Of a stretch of 64,000 nt of DNA, positions 56,078 through 64,000 are shown in pieces. A model generated the notes under the pieces. The model made no database searches. It was not told the DNA's origin and worked only from the letters and a program-made list of their open reading frames with translations. Origin of the DNA: Cupriavidus plantarum (GTDB lineage Bacteria > Pseudomonadota > Gammaproteobacteria > Burkholderiales > Burkholderiaceae); the NCBI RefSeq assembly GCF_905397285.1, contig NZ_CAJPUX010000001.1:62001-126000 (forward strand), read 5' to 3'. The first letter of the stretch is position 1. Every line of letters begins with the position of its first letter. Both the position numbers and the translations under genes were made by a program.

Positions 56078-57280
56078 TTAGAGGGAGTGAGTGCGGTCGC
56101 CGCGCTGGAATCCGGCGAGGGCGGGGGCGTCATGGTCGTCGCCGTCTATCATGCGCATGCCGCGCGACAGCGCGATGACCTTGAACAGTTCGCCCATTTC
56201 CGCCTCCGACAGCAGCTTCTGCACCGCATTGGCGGCCGGCAGGAAGGCGCGCGTGTCGTTGGGGTCGAGCGTCATCAGCAGTTCAGTGATGCCGGCATTC
56301 ATCAGGAACCGCGCCTGCGAGCAGAAGCCCGCGACCTGCATGGCCGCCTCGACCGCCGCCTCGGCCACGCCCGTGAAGTTCACGTGCGCGGTAATGTCCT
56401 GCAGGCCTGGGTAGAGGAACGGATCGGGGTGCGCGTGATGGCGGTAGTGGCACATCAGCGTGCCGCCCGAACGCTGCGGGTGGTAATACTCGCTGGCCGG
56501 AAACCCGTAGTCGATGAAGAATGCGACCCCGCGCGCGAGCATCGCGCCCACGGCGCGGATGAAGCCTTCGGCCTCCGCGTGCGTCTCCGTGACCATGTCG
56601 TGGTCGCCCGGGATGGCGGCGATCGCGGCGGGGATTTCGGCATCGGCCAGCACGCGGTCCTGATAGGCGAAGCCCGCGGCGCCTTCCCGCCTGACGCCGC
56701 GCTCATACCAGCGCCCGCCTTCGCGCGCGAACAGCCGCACGGGCATGGCGTCGAGCACCTCGTTGCCGACGATCACGCCTTCGAAGCGTTCCGGCAGCGT
56801 GTCGTGCCAGACCACGCGGTCCGCGAGGTGCGGCGCGCGCTCGGTGAGCGTCTGGCGCTGGCGTTCGCGCAGCTCGCCCGACAGCTCGACGATCGCGTAC
56901 CGTGACGGCAGCGCGCCTTCGGTTTCCAGCGCCAGCAGCAGATCCGCGGCCAGACGGCCCGTGCCCGCGCCGAATTCCATGACCGCGGGCAGGCGTTCGG
57001 CGATCAGCGGCGCGAACTGGCGCGCCAGCGTGCGCGCGAAGAACGGCGTGAGCTCCGGCGCGGTGATGAAGTCGCTGCCATCGCGCGCGTCGCGGCCGAA
57101 CTTGGCGGCGCCGCCGCTGTAATACCCGAGGCGCGGCGCGTAGAGCGCCATCGACATGTAGCGATCGAAACCGATCCATCCGCCGCCCGCGTCGATGGCA
57201 TCGCCAATACACAGGGCAAGGGCATTCGACGCTTCGAGCGCGTCCTGGGGGGGAAGGGGTAGACTAGCGACTTTCTGCAT
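56078..57280 (-). CDS. MidA/NDUFAF7-type SAM-dependent methyltransferase
   Basis: The 400-residue protein has GWIGFDRYMSMALYAPRLGYYSGG, ITAPELTPFFARTLARQFAPL, VMEFGAGTGRLAADLL (SAM motif I), VIVGNEVLDAMPV and FIDYGFPASEYYHPQRSGGTL, all marks of the NDUFAF7 family. In mitochondria the relative dimethylates an arginine of complex I subunit NDUFS2. The bacterial target is unproved. The ATG lies 16 bases from the SDR start read divergently, with TACAAT on the minus strand at 57293-57288, so its message may be leaderless. Confidence 0.88.
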   Translation of the reverse strand: MQKVASLPLPPQDALEASNALALCIGDAIDAGGGWIGFDRYMSMALYAPRLGYYSGGAAKFGRDARDGSDFITAPELTPFFARTLARQFAPLIAERLPAVMEFGAGTGRLAADLLLALETEGALPSRYAIVELSGELRERQRQTLTERAPHLADRVVWHDTLPERFEGVIVGNEVLDAMPVRLFAREGGRWYERGVRREGAAGFAYQDRVLADAEIPAAIAAIPGDHDMVTETHAEAEGFIRAVGAMLARGVAFFIDYGFPASEYYHPQRSGGTLMCHYRHHAHPDPFLYPGLQDITAHVNFTGVAEAAVEAAMQVAGFCSQARFLMNAGITELLMTLDPNDTRAFLPAANAVQKLLSEAEMGELFKVIALSRGMRMIDGDDHDAPALAGFQRGDRTHSL

Positions 57281-57296
57281 ACCGCGAATTGTAGCA

Positions 57297-58115
57297 ATGC
57301 CCGCTTCCCAGACCCCTGACACCTCCATCGCCAACGCTACCGCGACGCCGCGCGGCGTCGCGCTGGTCACTGGTGGCGCGCGCCGGCTGGGCCGCGCTAT
57401 CGCGCTCGAACTGGCCGCCGATGGCTGGGACGTGGCCGTGCACTGCAACCGCTCGGTGGCGGAGGCCGAGGCGCTGGCCGTGCAGATCCGCGCATTGGGC
57501 CGCCGCGCGGCGGTGCTGCGCGCGGACCTCGCTAACGAGGCCGAAACGGGCCGCCTGATCGCCGACTGCGCCGTGGCGCTCGGCACGCCGACGTGCCTCG
57601 TCAACAACGCGTCGCTGTTCCAGTACGACGTGGCAACCAGTTTTTCCTATGCATCGCTGGACACGCACATGCGAACCAATGTGGCCGCGCCGCTGCTGCT
57701 CGCGCGCGAGATGCACAAGGCGCTGGCCGCCGATGCCGACGAAGGTCCGAAGGGCGTCGTGATCAACCTGCTCGATCAGAAACTCGACAACCTGAACCCG
57801 GACTTCCTGTCGTACACGCTGTCCAAGGCCGCGCTGCAAACGGCCACGATGCAGCTGGCGCAGGCCCTAGCGCCGCGCTTGCGCGTGGTGGGCGTCGCGC
57901 CCGGCATCACCATGGTGTCCGGCGAGCAGACCGGCACCGGCTTCAGCCGCGCGCATCAGATGACGCCGCTCGGCAAGTCTTCCACGCCGGAGGATATCGC
58001 GCAGGCCGTGGCCTATCTGGCCGCGGCGCGCGCGGTGACCGGCACCACGCTGTACGTCGACGGGGGGCAGCATCTGATGCCGCTGCACCGCGACGTGATG
58101 TTCCTTACAGAATGA
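57297..58115 (+). CDS. Short-chain dehydrogenase/reductase, pteridine reductase-like
   Basis: 272 residues. GVALVTGGARRLGRAIALELAADGWDVAVHCNRS is the cofactor fold with the GGARR variant of pteridine reductases (PTR1/FolM). CLVNNASLFQYD and the later SYTLSKAALQTATMQLAQALAP supply the family's active-site Tyr-x3-Lys (Tyr and Lys in YTLSK). The C-terminal TTLYVDGGQHLMPL closes the fold. It is followed four bases later by folB, so dihydropteridine or dihydrofolate reduction for folate supply is plausible. Start at 57297. Confidence 0.86.
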   Translation: MPASQTPDTSIANATATPRGVALVTGGARRLGRAIALELAADGWDVAVHCNRSVAEAEALAVQIRALGRRAAVLRADLANEAETGRLIADCAVALGTPTCLVNNASLFQYDVATSFSYASLDTHMRTNVAAPLLLAREMHKALAADADEGPKGVVINLLDQKLDNLNPDFLSYTLSKAALQTATMQLAQALAPRLRVVGVAPGITMVSGEQTGTGFSRAHQMTPLGKSSTPEDIAQAVAYLAAARAVTGTTLYVDGGQHLMPLHRDVMFLTE

Positions 58116-58119
58116 CCTC

Positions 58120-58521
58120 ATGACCATGCTCGCCGCACTATCCCATCCCAGCCTGACCGACTGCCGCCGAATGTTCCTGCGCAACTATGAAGTGCAGATC
58201 AACATCGGCGTGCACGAGTTCGAGAAGAAAGGCGAGCAGCGTGTGCTGGTCAATATCGACCTGTTCGTGCCGCTGGCCGAATGCACGCCGCACGCCGACA
58301 AGCTCGACGAGGTCGTGGATTACGACTTCATGCGCAGCACCGTGGCCGCGCGCATGGCGCAGGGCCATATCCATCTGCAGGAGACGCTGTGCGACGACCT
58401 CGCGCGCGCGATGCTGCAGCATCCGCAGGTGCGGGCGGTACGCGTGTCCACGGAGAAGCCGGACGTCTATCCCGATTGCGACTCGGTGGGCGTCGAGGTC
58501 TTCCACATCAAGCCCGTCTGA
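58120..58521 (+). CDS. folB: Dihydroneopterin aldolase
   Basis: The 133-residue protein has a DHNA/neopterin fold: LRNYEVQINIGVHEFEKKGEQRVLVNIDLFV, and a conserved Glu/Lys pair in STEKPDVYPDCDSVGVEV. Homo-octameric enzymes cleave dihydroneopterin to hydroxymethyl-dihydropterin in folate synthesis. Follows the SDR in apparent operon. Confidence 0.92.
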   Translation: MTMLAALSHPSLTDCRRMFLRNYEVQINIGVHEFEKKGEQRVLVNIDLFVPLAECTPHADKLDEVVDYDFMRSTVAARMAQGHIHLQETLCDDLARAMLQHPQVRAVRVSTEKPDVYPDCDSVGVEVFHIKPV

Positions 58522-58579
58522 ACGTTTCGAGGGGGTCAAGTAGAATACTGGCCCGCCCGAACCCCCACAGCAATGCCCT

Positions 58580-59518
58580 ATGAGTCACTCCGCTAACTTC
58601 TATCGTCTCGAAACGCGCCTCCAGTCGTTGACCGGAAAGGCCATTGGCGACTTCGGCATGATCGAGGACGGCGATACCGTGCTCGTGTGCATGAGCGGGG
58701 GCAAGGACTCGTACACGATGCTGTCGGTCCTGATGGCGCTGCAGAAGCGCGCGCCCATCCAGTTCAAGCTGATCGCGATGAATCTGGATCAGAAGCAGCC
58801 CGGCTTTCCCGAACACGTGCTGCCTGAATACCTGAAGTCCACGGGCGTGGAGTACGTGATCGTCGAGGCGGACACGTATTCCATCGTCAAGGAGAAGGTG
58901 CCCGAGGGCAAGACGACCTGCTCGCTCTGCTCGCGCCTGCGCCGTGGGGTGATCTATCGCACGGCGAAGGAGCTCGGGGCGAACAAGATCGCGCTGGGGC
59001 ACCACCGCGACGACATCGTCCAGACGTTCTTCCTGAACATGTTCTTCGGCGGCAAGATGAAGGCGATGCCGCCCAAGCTCGCGACCGACGATGGCCAGCA
59101 TATCGTGATTCGCCCGCTCGCCTACTGCCCGGAGAAGGAAATCGCGAGCTATGCGCGCGCGATGGCATTCCCGATCATCCCGTGCAATCTGTGCGGCTCG
59201 CAGGAAAACCTGCAGCGCAAGAAGGTGAGCGAGATGCTGCAGCAGTGGGAGCGCGAGCATCCCGGCCGCATCGACAACATCTTCGCGTCGCTGCGCAACG
59301 TGGTGCCGTCCCATCTGGCCGATACGGATCTGTTCCCGTTCACGGGGCTGGCCACGGGCCTGGCCAAGGTGGACGAGGCCTCGCTGTTCGGTGAGACCAC
59401 GTACTCGCAACAGCCGCTGCAGTTCGCGGGCAGCGCCGAGGAGAATCGCATCGAGTTCGTGCGGTTCGAGCGCGGTGACAGTCGCGTCGCCAGCACTGAC
59501 AACCCTGCCAGCGTCTGA
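58580..59518 (+). CDS. ttcA: tRNA 2-thiocytidine synthetase TtcA
   Basis: The 312-residue enzyme thiolates C32 of certain tRNAs. The PP-loop SGGKDS is at residues 39-44; the cluster-binding CxxC pair is Cys114 and Cys117 in [11 protein letters not shown], with further Cys in [38 protein letters not shown] is the TtcA signature. Needs a [4Fe-4S] cluster and ATP. A strong terminator follows. Confidence 0.96.
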   Translation: MSHSANFYRLETRLQSLTGKAIGDFGMIEDGDTVLVCMSGGKDSYTMLSVLMALQKRAPIQFKLIAMNLDQKQPGFPEHVLPEYLKSTGVEYVIVEADTYSIVKEKVPEGKTTCSLCSRLRRGVIYRTAKELGANKIALGHHRDDIVQTFFLNMFFGGKMKAMPPKLATDDGQHIVIRPLAYCPEKEIASYARAMAFPIIPCNLCGSQENLQRKKVSEMLQQWEREHPGRIDNIFASLRNVVPSHLADTDLFPFTGLATGLAKVDEASLFGETTYSQQPLQFAGSAEENRIEFVRFERGDSRVASTDNPASV

Positions 59519-59536
59519 GCCTCTGACATAAACGAT

Positions 59537-59574
59537 CGCCGCCCGCTGACGAAATGTCAGCCGGGCGGCGTTTT
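59537..59574 (+). terminator. Intrinsic terminator of ttcA
   Basis: CGCCGCCCGCTGAC (59537-59550) pairs with GTCAG-CCGGGCGGCG (59556-59570) with one bulge, loop GAAAT, followed by four Ts then CGTT. Confidence 0.85.
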
Positions 59575-59652
59575 CGTTCGAAACGGTGGCTTCTGCGTGG
59601 CACGCGCCGCTGGAACAATGCATCCGGTTACCACTGCATTGACTGCCGGATC

Positions 59653-60699
59653 ATGACCCGCTTCCTTTCTCCCGCCGATGTCGCCCATATCGTGGCGACG
59701 CAAGGCTTGCCCCACGTGCTGCGGCACATGGCGCGCTATATCGAGCAGGACTACCTGCGCTGGCAGGACTTCGACAAGACCGCGCGCACCGCCGCCCATT
59801 CGGCGCGCGGCGTGATCGAGCTGATGCCGATCGCGGACGACAGCCACTACAGCTTCAAGTACGTCAATGGCCATCCGGCCAACACCGCCGATGGGTTGCC
59901 GACCGTGATGGCCTTCGGCACGCTTGCCGACGTCTCCACGGGCATGCCGCTGCTGCTGTCCGAACTCACGCTGACCACCGCGCTGCGCACGGCCGCGACT
60001 TCCGTCGTGGCGGCGCGCCGCCTGGCGCGGCAGGATGCGGCGACGATGGCGCTGATCGGCAACGGCGCGCAGGCCGAGTTCCAGGCGCTGGCCTTCCACT
60101 ATCTGCTCGGCATCCGCACGCTGCGGGTGTATGACACCGATGCGGCCGCCACGCGCAAGCTGGCGGGTAACCTGCGGGACATCGAGGGACTCGTGGTGGT
60201 GCCGTGCGCGAGTACCGCGGAGGCCGTGCGCGGCGCGGACATCGTGACGACGGTGACCGCCGACAAGGCCTACGCGACGATCGTCACGCCGGACATGCTC
60301 GCGCCGGGCATGCATCTGAACGCGGTCGGCGGAGACTGCCCGGGCAAGACAGAGTTGCATCCGGATGTGCTGCGCCGCGCGCGCGTGTTCGTCGAATACG
60401 AGCCGCAGAGCCGCATCGAGGGCGATTGCCAGCAGATGCCGGCCGACTTCGCGGTCACCGAGCTCTGGCAGGTTCTGGCGGGGCGTTTGTCCGGACGGAC
60501 CGAGGCGAGCGAGATCACCGTGTTCGATTCGGTGGGGTTCGCGCTCGAGGACTACTCGGCGCTGCGCTATCTGCGTGACAGCGCGGACGCGCTCGGCCTC
60601 GGGCAGACGCTCGACCTAGTGCCGCGGCAGGCAGATCCGAAGGATTTGTTCGGGCTGCTGCCGGTGCGCCGGGTTGCGCGCGCGCCGGCCATCGCCTGA
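59653..60699 (+). CDS. Ornithine cyclodeaminase/mu-crystallin family protein
   Basis: The 348-residue NAD(P)-dependent protein has GVIELMPIADDSHYSFKYVNGHPANTADGLPTVMAFG near the substrate loop, then a Rossmann motif LIGNGAQAEFQALAFHYL and DIVTTVTADKAYATIVTPDMLAPGMHLNAVGGDCPGKTEL. The length and the GDCPGK segment match true ornithine cyclodeaminases, converting ornithine to proline with release of ammonia, more than alanine dehydrogenase relatives. Family members vary in substrate, so the exact one is uncertain. Stands alone between ttcA's terminator and the lipoprotein gene (convergent). Confidence 0.86.
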   Translation: MTRFLSPADVAHIVATQGLPHVLRHMARYIEQDYLRWQDFDKTARTAAHSARGVIELMPIADDSHYSFKYVNGHPANTADGLPTVMAFGTLADVSTGMPLLLSELTLTTALRTAATSVVAARRLARQDAATMALIGNGAQAEFQALAFHYLLGIRTLRVYDTDAAATRKLAGNLRDIEGLVVVPCASTAEAVRGADIVTTVTADKAYATIVTPDMLAPGMHLNAVGGDCPGKTELHPDVLRRARVFVEYEPQSRIEGDCQQMPADFAVTELWQVLAGRLSGRTEASEITVFDSVGFALEDYSALRYLRDSADALGLGQTLDLVPRQADPKDLFGLLPVRRVARAPAIA

Positions 60700-60775
60700 G
60701 CCTGAAATCGACCTGATATCAGTCCGATATCGGCCTGAGCGGGACGGCCGCATTTCAAGCGGCCGTCTCAAACAC

Positions 60776-61663
60776 TCAGTTGTTGGACGCCTGCGAGGGC
60801 GCCCCGTTGTTGCCCTCGCGAATCAGCGAGCGCGTGTCGTCGATCCATTTCTGGAACCGGTCCACCGCGTGGGCCTTCTGCTCGGGCGTGGTCAGGTTGG
60901 CGATCGTGACCGTCAGGTCCACGCCGGCCTGATTGCTGTCCTTGCCCGGGCGCTGCCAGTGATCCGCATACCGCCGCAGCATTTGCTCCACCTGCGGCTT
61001 GGGCGGATGCGTGCTCTGGACTTCCTTCGCCAGCGCCACCCACTCTTTCTGCCGCTGCACGCGCTGCGCGTAGCGGGCATCCGCCCCCTGCATGTACGGC
61101 CCCATCGCGTCGCGGATCGCGCGCTCCTGCTCGGTCGAGAACCGGCCGTAGATCAGCTTTGCGTACTCCATCACCTTGTCGAAGCGCGCATCGAGCCGCG
61201 CCGCCTCGTTGCCGCGCAGGAACTCCTTGCGGTATTTGGCGTTGCTCTCGTCGAACTTGGCCTGCATCCGGTCCGTCTGCTCGGGCGTGAGCGTCAGCAG
61301 CAGGTTGGCGAGGTCGGGCACCGCGTTCTCGAACGCCTGGCGGCCCAGGCGCTGCGTGTCCTGCTGGACCTGCTGGACCATCGCGGCGTTGACGGGCTGG
61401 GCGACTTCGCCCTTGACACGCGTCAGCACGGTGGCGATCTCAGGCAGTTGCTGCCGCCGGTGCCAGCTGAAGAAACGCTGGATGGCCTCGCGCGTGGGCG
61501 GCTCCTGGGCGTCGGAGACGTCCACATACCGGTCCACCCACCAATATGCCAGCCGGTCGCCCTGCTGATAACCGAGCTTCATTGCGTTGCAACCGCCCAG
61601 TGCCACGAGGACCACACAGGCGGTAATAGCTGCAAACCATGAAAAAATGCGCTGTCGTTGCAT
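60776..61663 (-). CDS. DUF6279-type lipoprotein
   Basis: 295 residues with a lipoprotein signal peptide: VLVALGGCN, with Cys about residue 26. The remainder is a helical soluble domain with YWWVDRYVDVSDAQEPPTREAIQRFFSWHRRQQLPE and LTPEQTDRMQAKFDESNAKYRKEFL, resembling the DUF6279 outer-membrane lipoproteins of beta- and gammaproteobacteria. Unknown function. It is divergent from glmU with about 200 bases between. The open frame upstream of the start lacks protein-like character. Confidence 0.85.
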   Translation of the reverse strand: MQRQRIFSWFAAITACVVLVALGGCNAMKLGYQQGDRLAYWWVDRYVDVSDAQEPPTREAIQRFFSWHRRQQLPEIATVLTRVKGEVAQPVNAAMVQQVQQDTQRLGRQAFENAVPDLANLLLTLTPEQTDRMQAKFDESNAKYRKEFLRGNEAARLDARFDKVMEYAKLIYGRFSTEQERAIRDAMGPYMQGADARYAQRVQRQKEWVALAKEVQSTHPPKPQVEQMLRRYADHWQRPGKDSNQAGVDLTVTIANLTTPEQKAHAVDRFQKWIDDTRSLIREGNNGAPSQASNN

Positions 61664-61862
61664 ATGTTGCGTTTTGTGAGAATCGGAAACCACGGGACGT
61701 CGGGCATAACCCGCCATGCTAGAATCGGCGCGCATGTTTACTGGGGCCGCAGAACGTCCCGCAACCCAGTCCTGACAACGATTTCGCCGCATTGGACGGT
61801 GAAACGATCCGTGGCGCGGATTTTCAAGTTTCTCTCCGGACACACTCACTTAGGACCTCCTT
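61664..61862. other. 199-base divergent region between lipoprotein gene and glmU
   Basis: A TAGAAT at 61720-61725 is a possible -10 for glmUS on the plus strand, giving a leader of about 130 bases. AGGA lies nine bases before the GTG start. No riboswitch or terminator fold was found. Confidence 0.3.
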
Positions 61863-63227
61863 GTGAATATCGTCATTCTTGCCGCGGGCATGGGAAAGCG
61901 CATGAACTCGGCGCTGCCCAAGGTACTTCATCCGGTTGCCGGCCAGCCCATGCTGGCCCACGTCATTGCAACCGCTCGCACGCTTTCGCCGACGAAGCTC
62001 GTCGTCGTGGTGGGCCACGGTGCCGAGCAGGTTCGCGCGGCGGTCGGCGCCAGCGACGTCCAGTTTGCCGAACAGGCCCAGCAGCTGGGCACGGGCCACG
62101 CGGTCATGCAGGCACTGCCGCTGATCGACGACGGCCAGCCGACGCTGGTGTTGTACGGCGACGTGCCGCTGACGAGCGCCGCCACGCTCAAGGCGCTGCT
62201 GGACGCGGCGGGCAGCGAACGCCTGGGCGTGCTGACCGTCGAGATGTCCGATCCTACCGGATACGGCCGCATCGTACGGAACGCGGCGGGCAGCATCACC
62301 CGCATCGTCGAGCAGAAGGACGCGAGCGACGACGAACGCGCGATCCGCGAAATCAATACCGGCATCATCGTCTGCCCCACGGCGCGTCTGCGCTCGTGGC
62401 TCTCGACGCTGCGCAACGATAACGCGCAGGGTGAGTACTACCTCACCGATACCATCGAACGCGCGGTGCAGGACGGCGTGGAAGTCGTGTCGGCACAGCC
62501 TGCCGCGCTGTGGGAGACGCTGGGCGTCAACAGCAAGGTCCAGCTTGCCGAGATCGAACGCATCCACCAGCGCAATATCGCGCAGCAACTGCTGGAGAGC
62601 GGCGTGACGCTGCTCGACCCCGCGCGCATCGACGTGCGTGGCCAGCTGACCTGCGGCCGCGATGTGACGATCGACGTCGGCTGCGTGTTCGAAGGCATCG
62701 TGCATCTGGAAGACGGTGTTCATGTCGGCGCGCATTGCGTGATTCGTCATGCGAAGATCGGCAAGGGTTCGCGTCTGCAACCTTTCTGCCATATCGACGA
62801 AGCAACAATCGGGCCGGACGGACGCATTGGGCCGTACGCGCGCCTGCGCCCGGGCACCGAGCTCGGTGAAGACGTGCACATCGGCAACTTCGTCGAGGTC
62901 AAGAACAGCCAGATCAGCCACCACAGCAAGGCCAATCACCTGGCTTACGTGGGGGACTCGACGGTGGGGCAGCGCGTCAATATCGGCGCGGGTACCATCA
63001 CTTGCAATTACGACGGCGCGAACAAGCTGCGCACGGTGATCGAGGACGATGTGTTCATCGGCTCGGACACCCAACTCGTGGCGCCGGTGACCGTGCGGCG
63101 TGGCGCGACGATTGGCGCGGGAACGACGCTGACCAAGGAAGCGCCGGAAGGCAAGCTGACGCTGTCGCGCGCCAAGCAGATGACGCTGGACGGGTGGACG
63201 CGTCCGGTCAAGCCGGCAAAGAAGTAA
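61863..63227 (+). CDS. glmU: Bifunctional UDP-GlcNAc pyrophosphorylase/glucosamine-1-phosphate acetyltransferase
   Basis: 454 residues from a GTG start. The N-terminal uridyltransferase domain has [25 protein letters not shown] and LVLYGDVPL, then [22 protein letters not shown]. From about residue 250 a left-handed beta-helix of hexad repeats forms the acetyltransferase domain, with [21 protein letters not shown] and [30 protein letters not shown]. It makes UDP-GlcNAc for peptidoglycan and lipopolysaccharide. glmS, the preceding step in the pathway, follows after 26 bases. Confidence 0.96.
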   Translation: MNIVILAAGMGKRMNSALPKVLHPVAGQPMLAHVIATARTLSPTKLVVVVGHGAEQVRAAVGASDVQFAEQAQQLGTGHAVMQALPLIDDGQPTLVLYGDVPLTSAATLKALLDAAGSERLGVLTVEMSDPTGYGRIVRNAAGSITRIVEQKDASDDERAIREINTGIIVCPTARLRSWLSTLRNDNAQGEYYLTDTIERAVQDGVEVVSAQPAALWETLGVNSKVQLAEIERIHQRNIAQQLLESGVTLLDPARIDVRGQLTCGRDVTIDVGCVFEGIVHLEDGVHVGAHCVIRHAKIGKGSRLQPFCHIDEATIGPDGRIGPYARLRPGTELGEDVHIGNFVEVKNSQISHHSKANHLAYVGDSTVGQRVNIGAGTITCNYDGANKLRTVIEDDVFIGSDTQLVAPVTVRRGATIGAGTTLTKEAPEGKLTLSRAKQMTLDGWTRPVKPAKK

Positions 63228-63253
63228 CGCAAGCAAATTACGGGGGTTCAAAA

Positions 63254-64000
63254 ATGTGTGGCATTGTCGGCGCGGTTTCTACCCGCAATATCGTACCGGT
63301 CATGATCGAGGGCCTGCGGCGCCTCGAGTATCGTGGATATGACTCCTGTGGCGTGGCCATCGTGCGCGACGAGATGCTCGAGCGCGCGCGCACCGTGTCG
63401 CGCGTGGCGGATCTCGACACGCAGACGCAGTCGTCGGGCCTCGGCGGCCAGACGGGGATTGCGCATACGCGTTGGGCGACCCATGGCAAGCCCGACACGC
63501 TGAATGCTCACCCGCATTTCTCGGACGAGACGATCGCGCTTGTCCACAACGGCATCATCGAGAACTACGAGCCGCTGCGTGAAGAGCTGCGCGCGGCGGG
63601 GTACGGTTTCGAGTCGCAGACCGATACGGAAGTCGTGGCCCACCTGATTCATCAGGCTTACACGTATCCGAGCAGCGCGACGCGCGGCGATCTGTTCGCC
63701 TCCGTGCGCGTGGTCACCAAGCGGCTGCATGGCGCGTACGCAATCGCCGTGATCGCCAAGGACCAGCCGCAGCGCGTGGTAGGCGCGCGTGCCGGTTCGC
63801 CGCTGGTGGTGGCGCTGGGCGAGAACGAAGCGTTCCTCGCGTCGGATGCGCTGGCCGTGGCCGGTACCGCGAACCGCATCGTCTATCTGGAAGAGGGCGA
63901 CGTCGCCGAGATCTCGCTGGACGGCGTGACGATTCGCGATGGGTCGGACCATGTGGTCGAGCGTGAAGTGCGTGTGGTGGAAGCCCACGCGGCCGCGGTC
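63254..64000 (+). CDS. glmS: Glutamine-fructose-6-phosphate aminotransferase (3' part outside window)
   Basis: 249 codons are visible, the whole glutaminase half, with no stop before the window edge. Cys2 in [12 protein letters not shown] is the N-terminal nucleophile of class II amidotransferases; [27 protein letters not shown] and [14 protein letters not shown] are the usual glutamine-site motifs. The sugar-isomerase half lies beyond the edge. Downstream of glmU in an operon. No glmS ribozyme is present; none is expected in proteobacteria. Confidence 0.96.
   Translation, partial: MCGIVGAVSTRNIVPVMIEGLRRLEYRGYDSCGVAIVRDEMLERARTVSRVADLDTQTQSSGLGGQTGIAHTRWATHGKPDTLNAHPHFSDETIALVHNGIIENYEPLREELRAAGYGFESQTDTEVVAHLIHQAYTYPSSATRGDLFASVRVVTKRLHGAYAIAVIAKDQPQRVVGARAGSPLVVALGENEAFLASDALAVAGTANRIVYLEEGDVAEISLDGVTIRDGSDHVVEREVRVVEAHAAAV

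Noticed and set aside
63228-63253. Possible glmS ribozyme upstream of glmS.
   Set aside because: Only 26 bases separate glmU from glmS and no ribozyme core is present; the class is limited to Gram-positive bacteria.

Overview
The window is ordinary, gene-dense, GC-rich chromosome of a betaproteobacterium in the Burkholderiaceae, most likely Cupriavidus or a close Ralstonia relative. The pointers are a Bug/TctC solute receptor, a RegB/RegA redox two-component pair, a PCuAC copper chaperone, a Kdo hydroxylase (KdoO), two LpxL-type acyltransferases, an SAH riboswitch in front of ahcY with metF downstream, and long-loop SAM-II-type leaders. I see no rRNA, tRNA, insertion sequence, prophage or CRISPR array. 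Base composition looks even throughout, so I read this as core genome and not an island.

Layout. 1-6.1 kb is a zinc-homeostasis block on the minus strand: a TonB-dependent receptor of ZnuD type (cut by the window edge), a small membrane protein overlapping a COG0523 GTPase that lacks the CxCC motif, a DksA-type factor lacking three of four zinc-finger cysteines, a canonical His-rich COG0523 GTPase, and a Zur-like Fur repressor. 6.4-14.2 kb holds an orphan Bug receptor, hslVU, a small secreted or anchored protein, regBA, a PCuAC protein, a LysR regulator and a CWC cysteine-rich protein. 14.3-19.1 kb holds argB, a HAD nucleotidase, slmA, and metX-metW behind a SAM-II riboswitch and terminator. 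19.2-30.2 kb holds a thioesterase, an AmpG-like permease, an M48 protease, argC, xth, pyrE, a patatin phospholipase, and a minus-strand run of two lauroyl acyltransferases, dapF and ppk2.

30.3-39.4 kb begins with metK behind a second SAM-II-like leader, then kdoO, an aldehyde dehydrogenase, a GMC oxidoreductase, a chemoreceptor and an AidB-like acyl-CoA dehydrogenase. 39.6-47.0 kb is thiamin synthesis: a TPP riboswitch then thiC-thiO-thiS-thiG-thiE on plus, with thiD and a PGDYG-family gene on minus. 47.0-50.6 kb is the SAH riboswitch, ahcY, a four-helix membrane protein, metF and a 5-formyl-THF cyclo-ligase. 50.7-64 kb holds slt, an NDUFA9-like NAD(P)-binding protein, a glutathione transferase, cca, a DUF2905 protein, a MidA-type methyltransferase, an SDR, folB, ttcA, an ornithine cyclodeaminase homologue, a lipoprotein, glmU and the start of glmS.

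Functionally the window concentrates the activated-methyl cycle (metX, metW, metK, ahcY, metF, each control point with its own SAM or SAH sensing RNA), thiamin synthesis under TPP control, arginine steps (argB, argC), folate steps (folB, metF, cyclo-ligase, pteridine reductase-like SDR) and cell-envelope supply (dapF, LpxL pair, KdoO, AmpG, Slt, GlmU, GlmS). I found no convincing novel gene system. The best leads are RNA-level (paired promoter/SAM-II architecture at metX and metK) and the set of metal-site-deficient proteins inside the zinc block.
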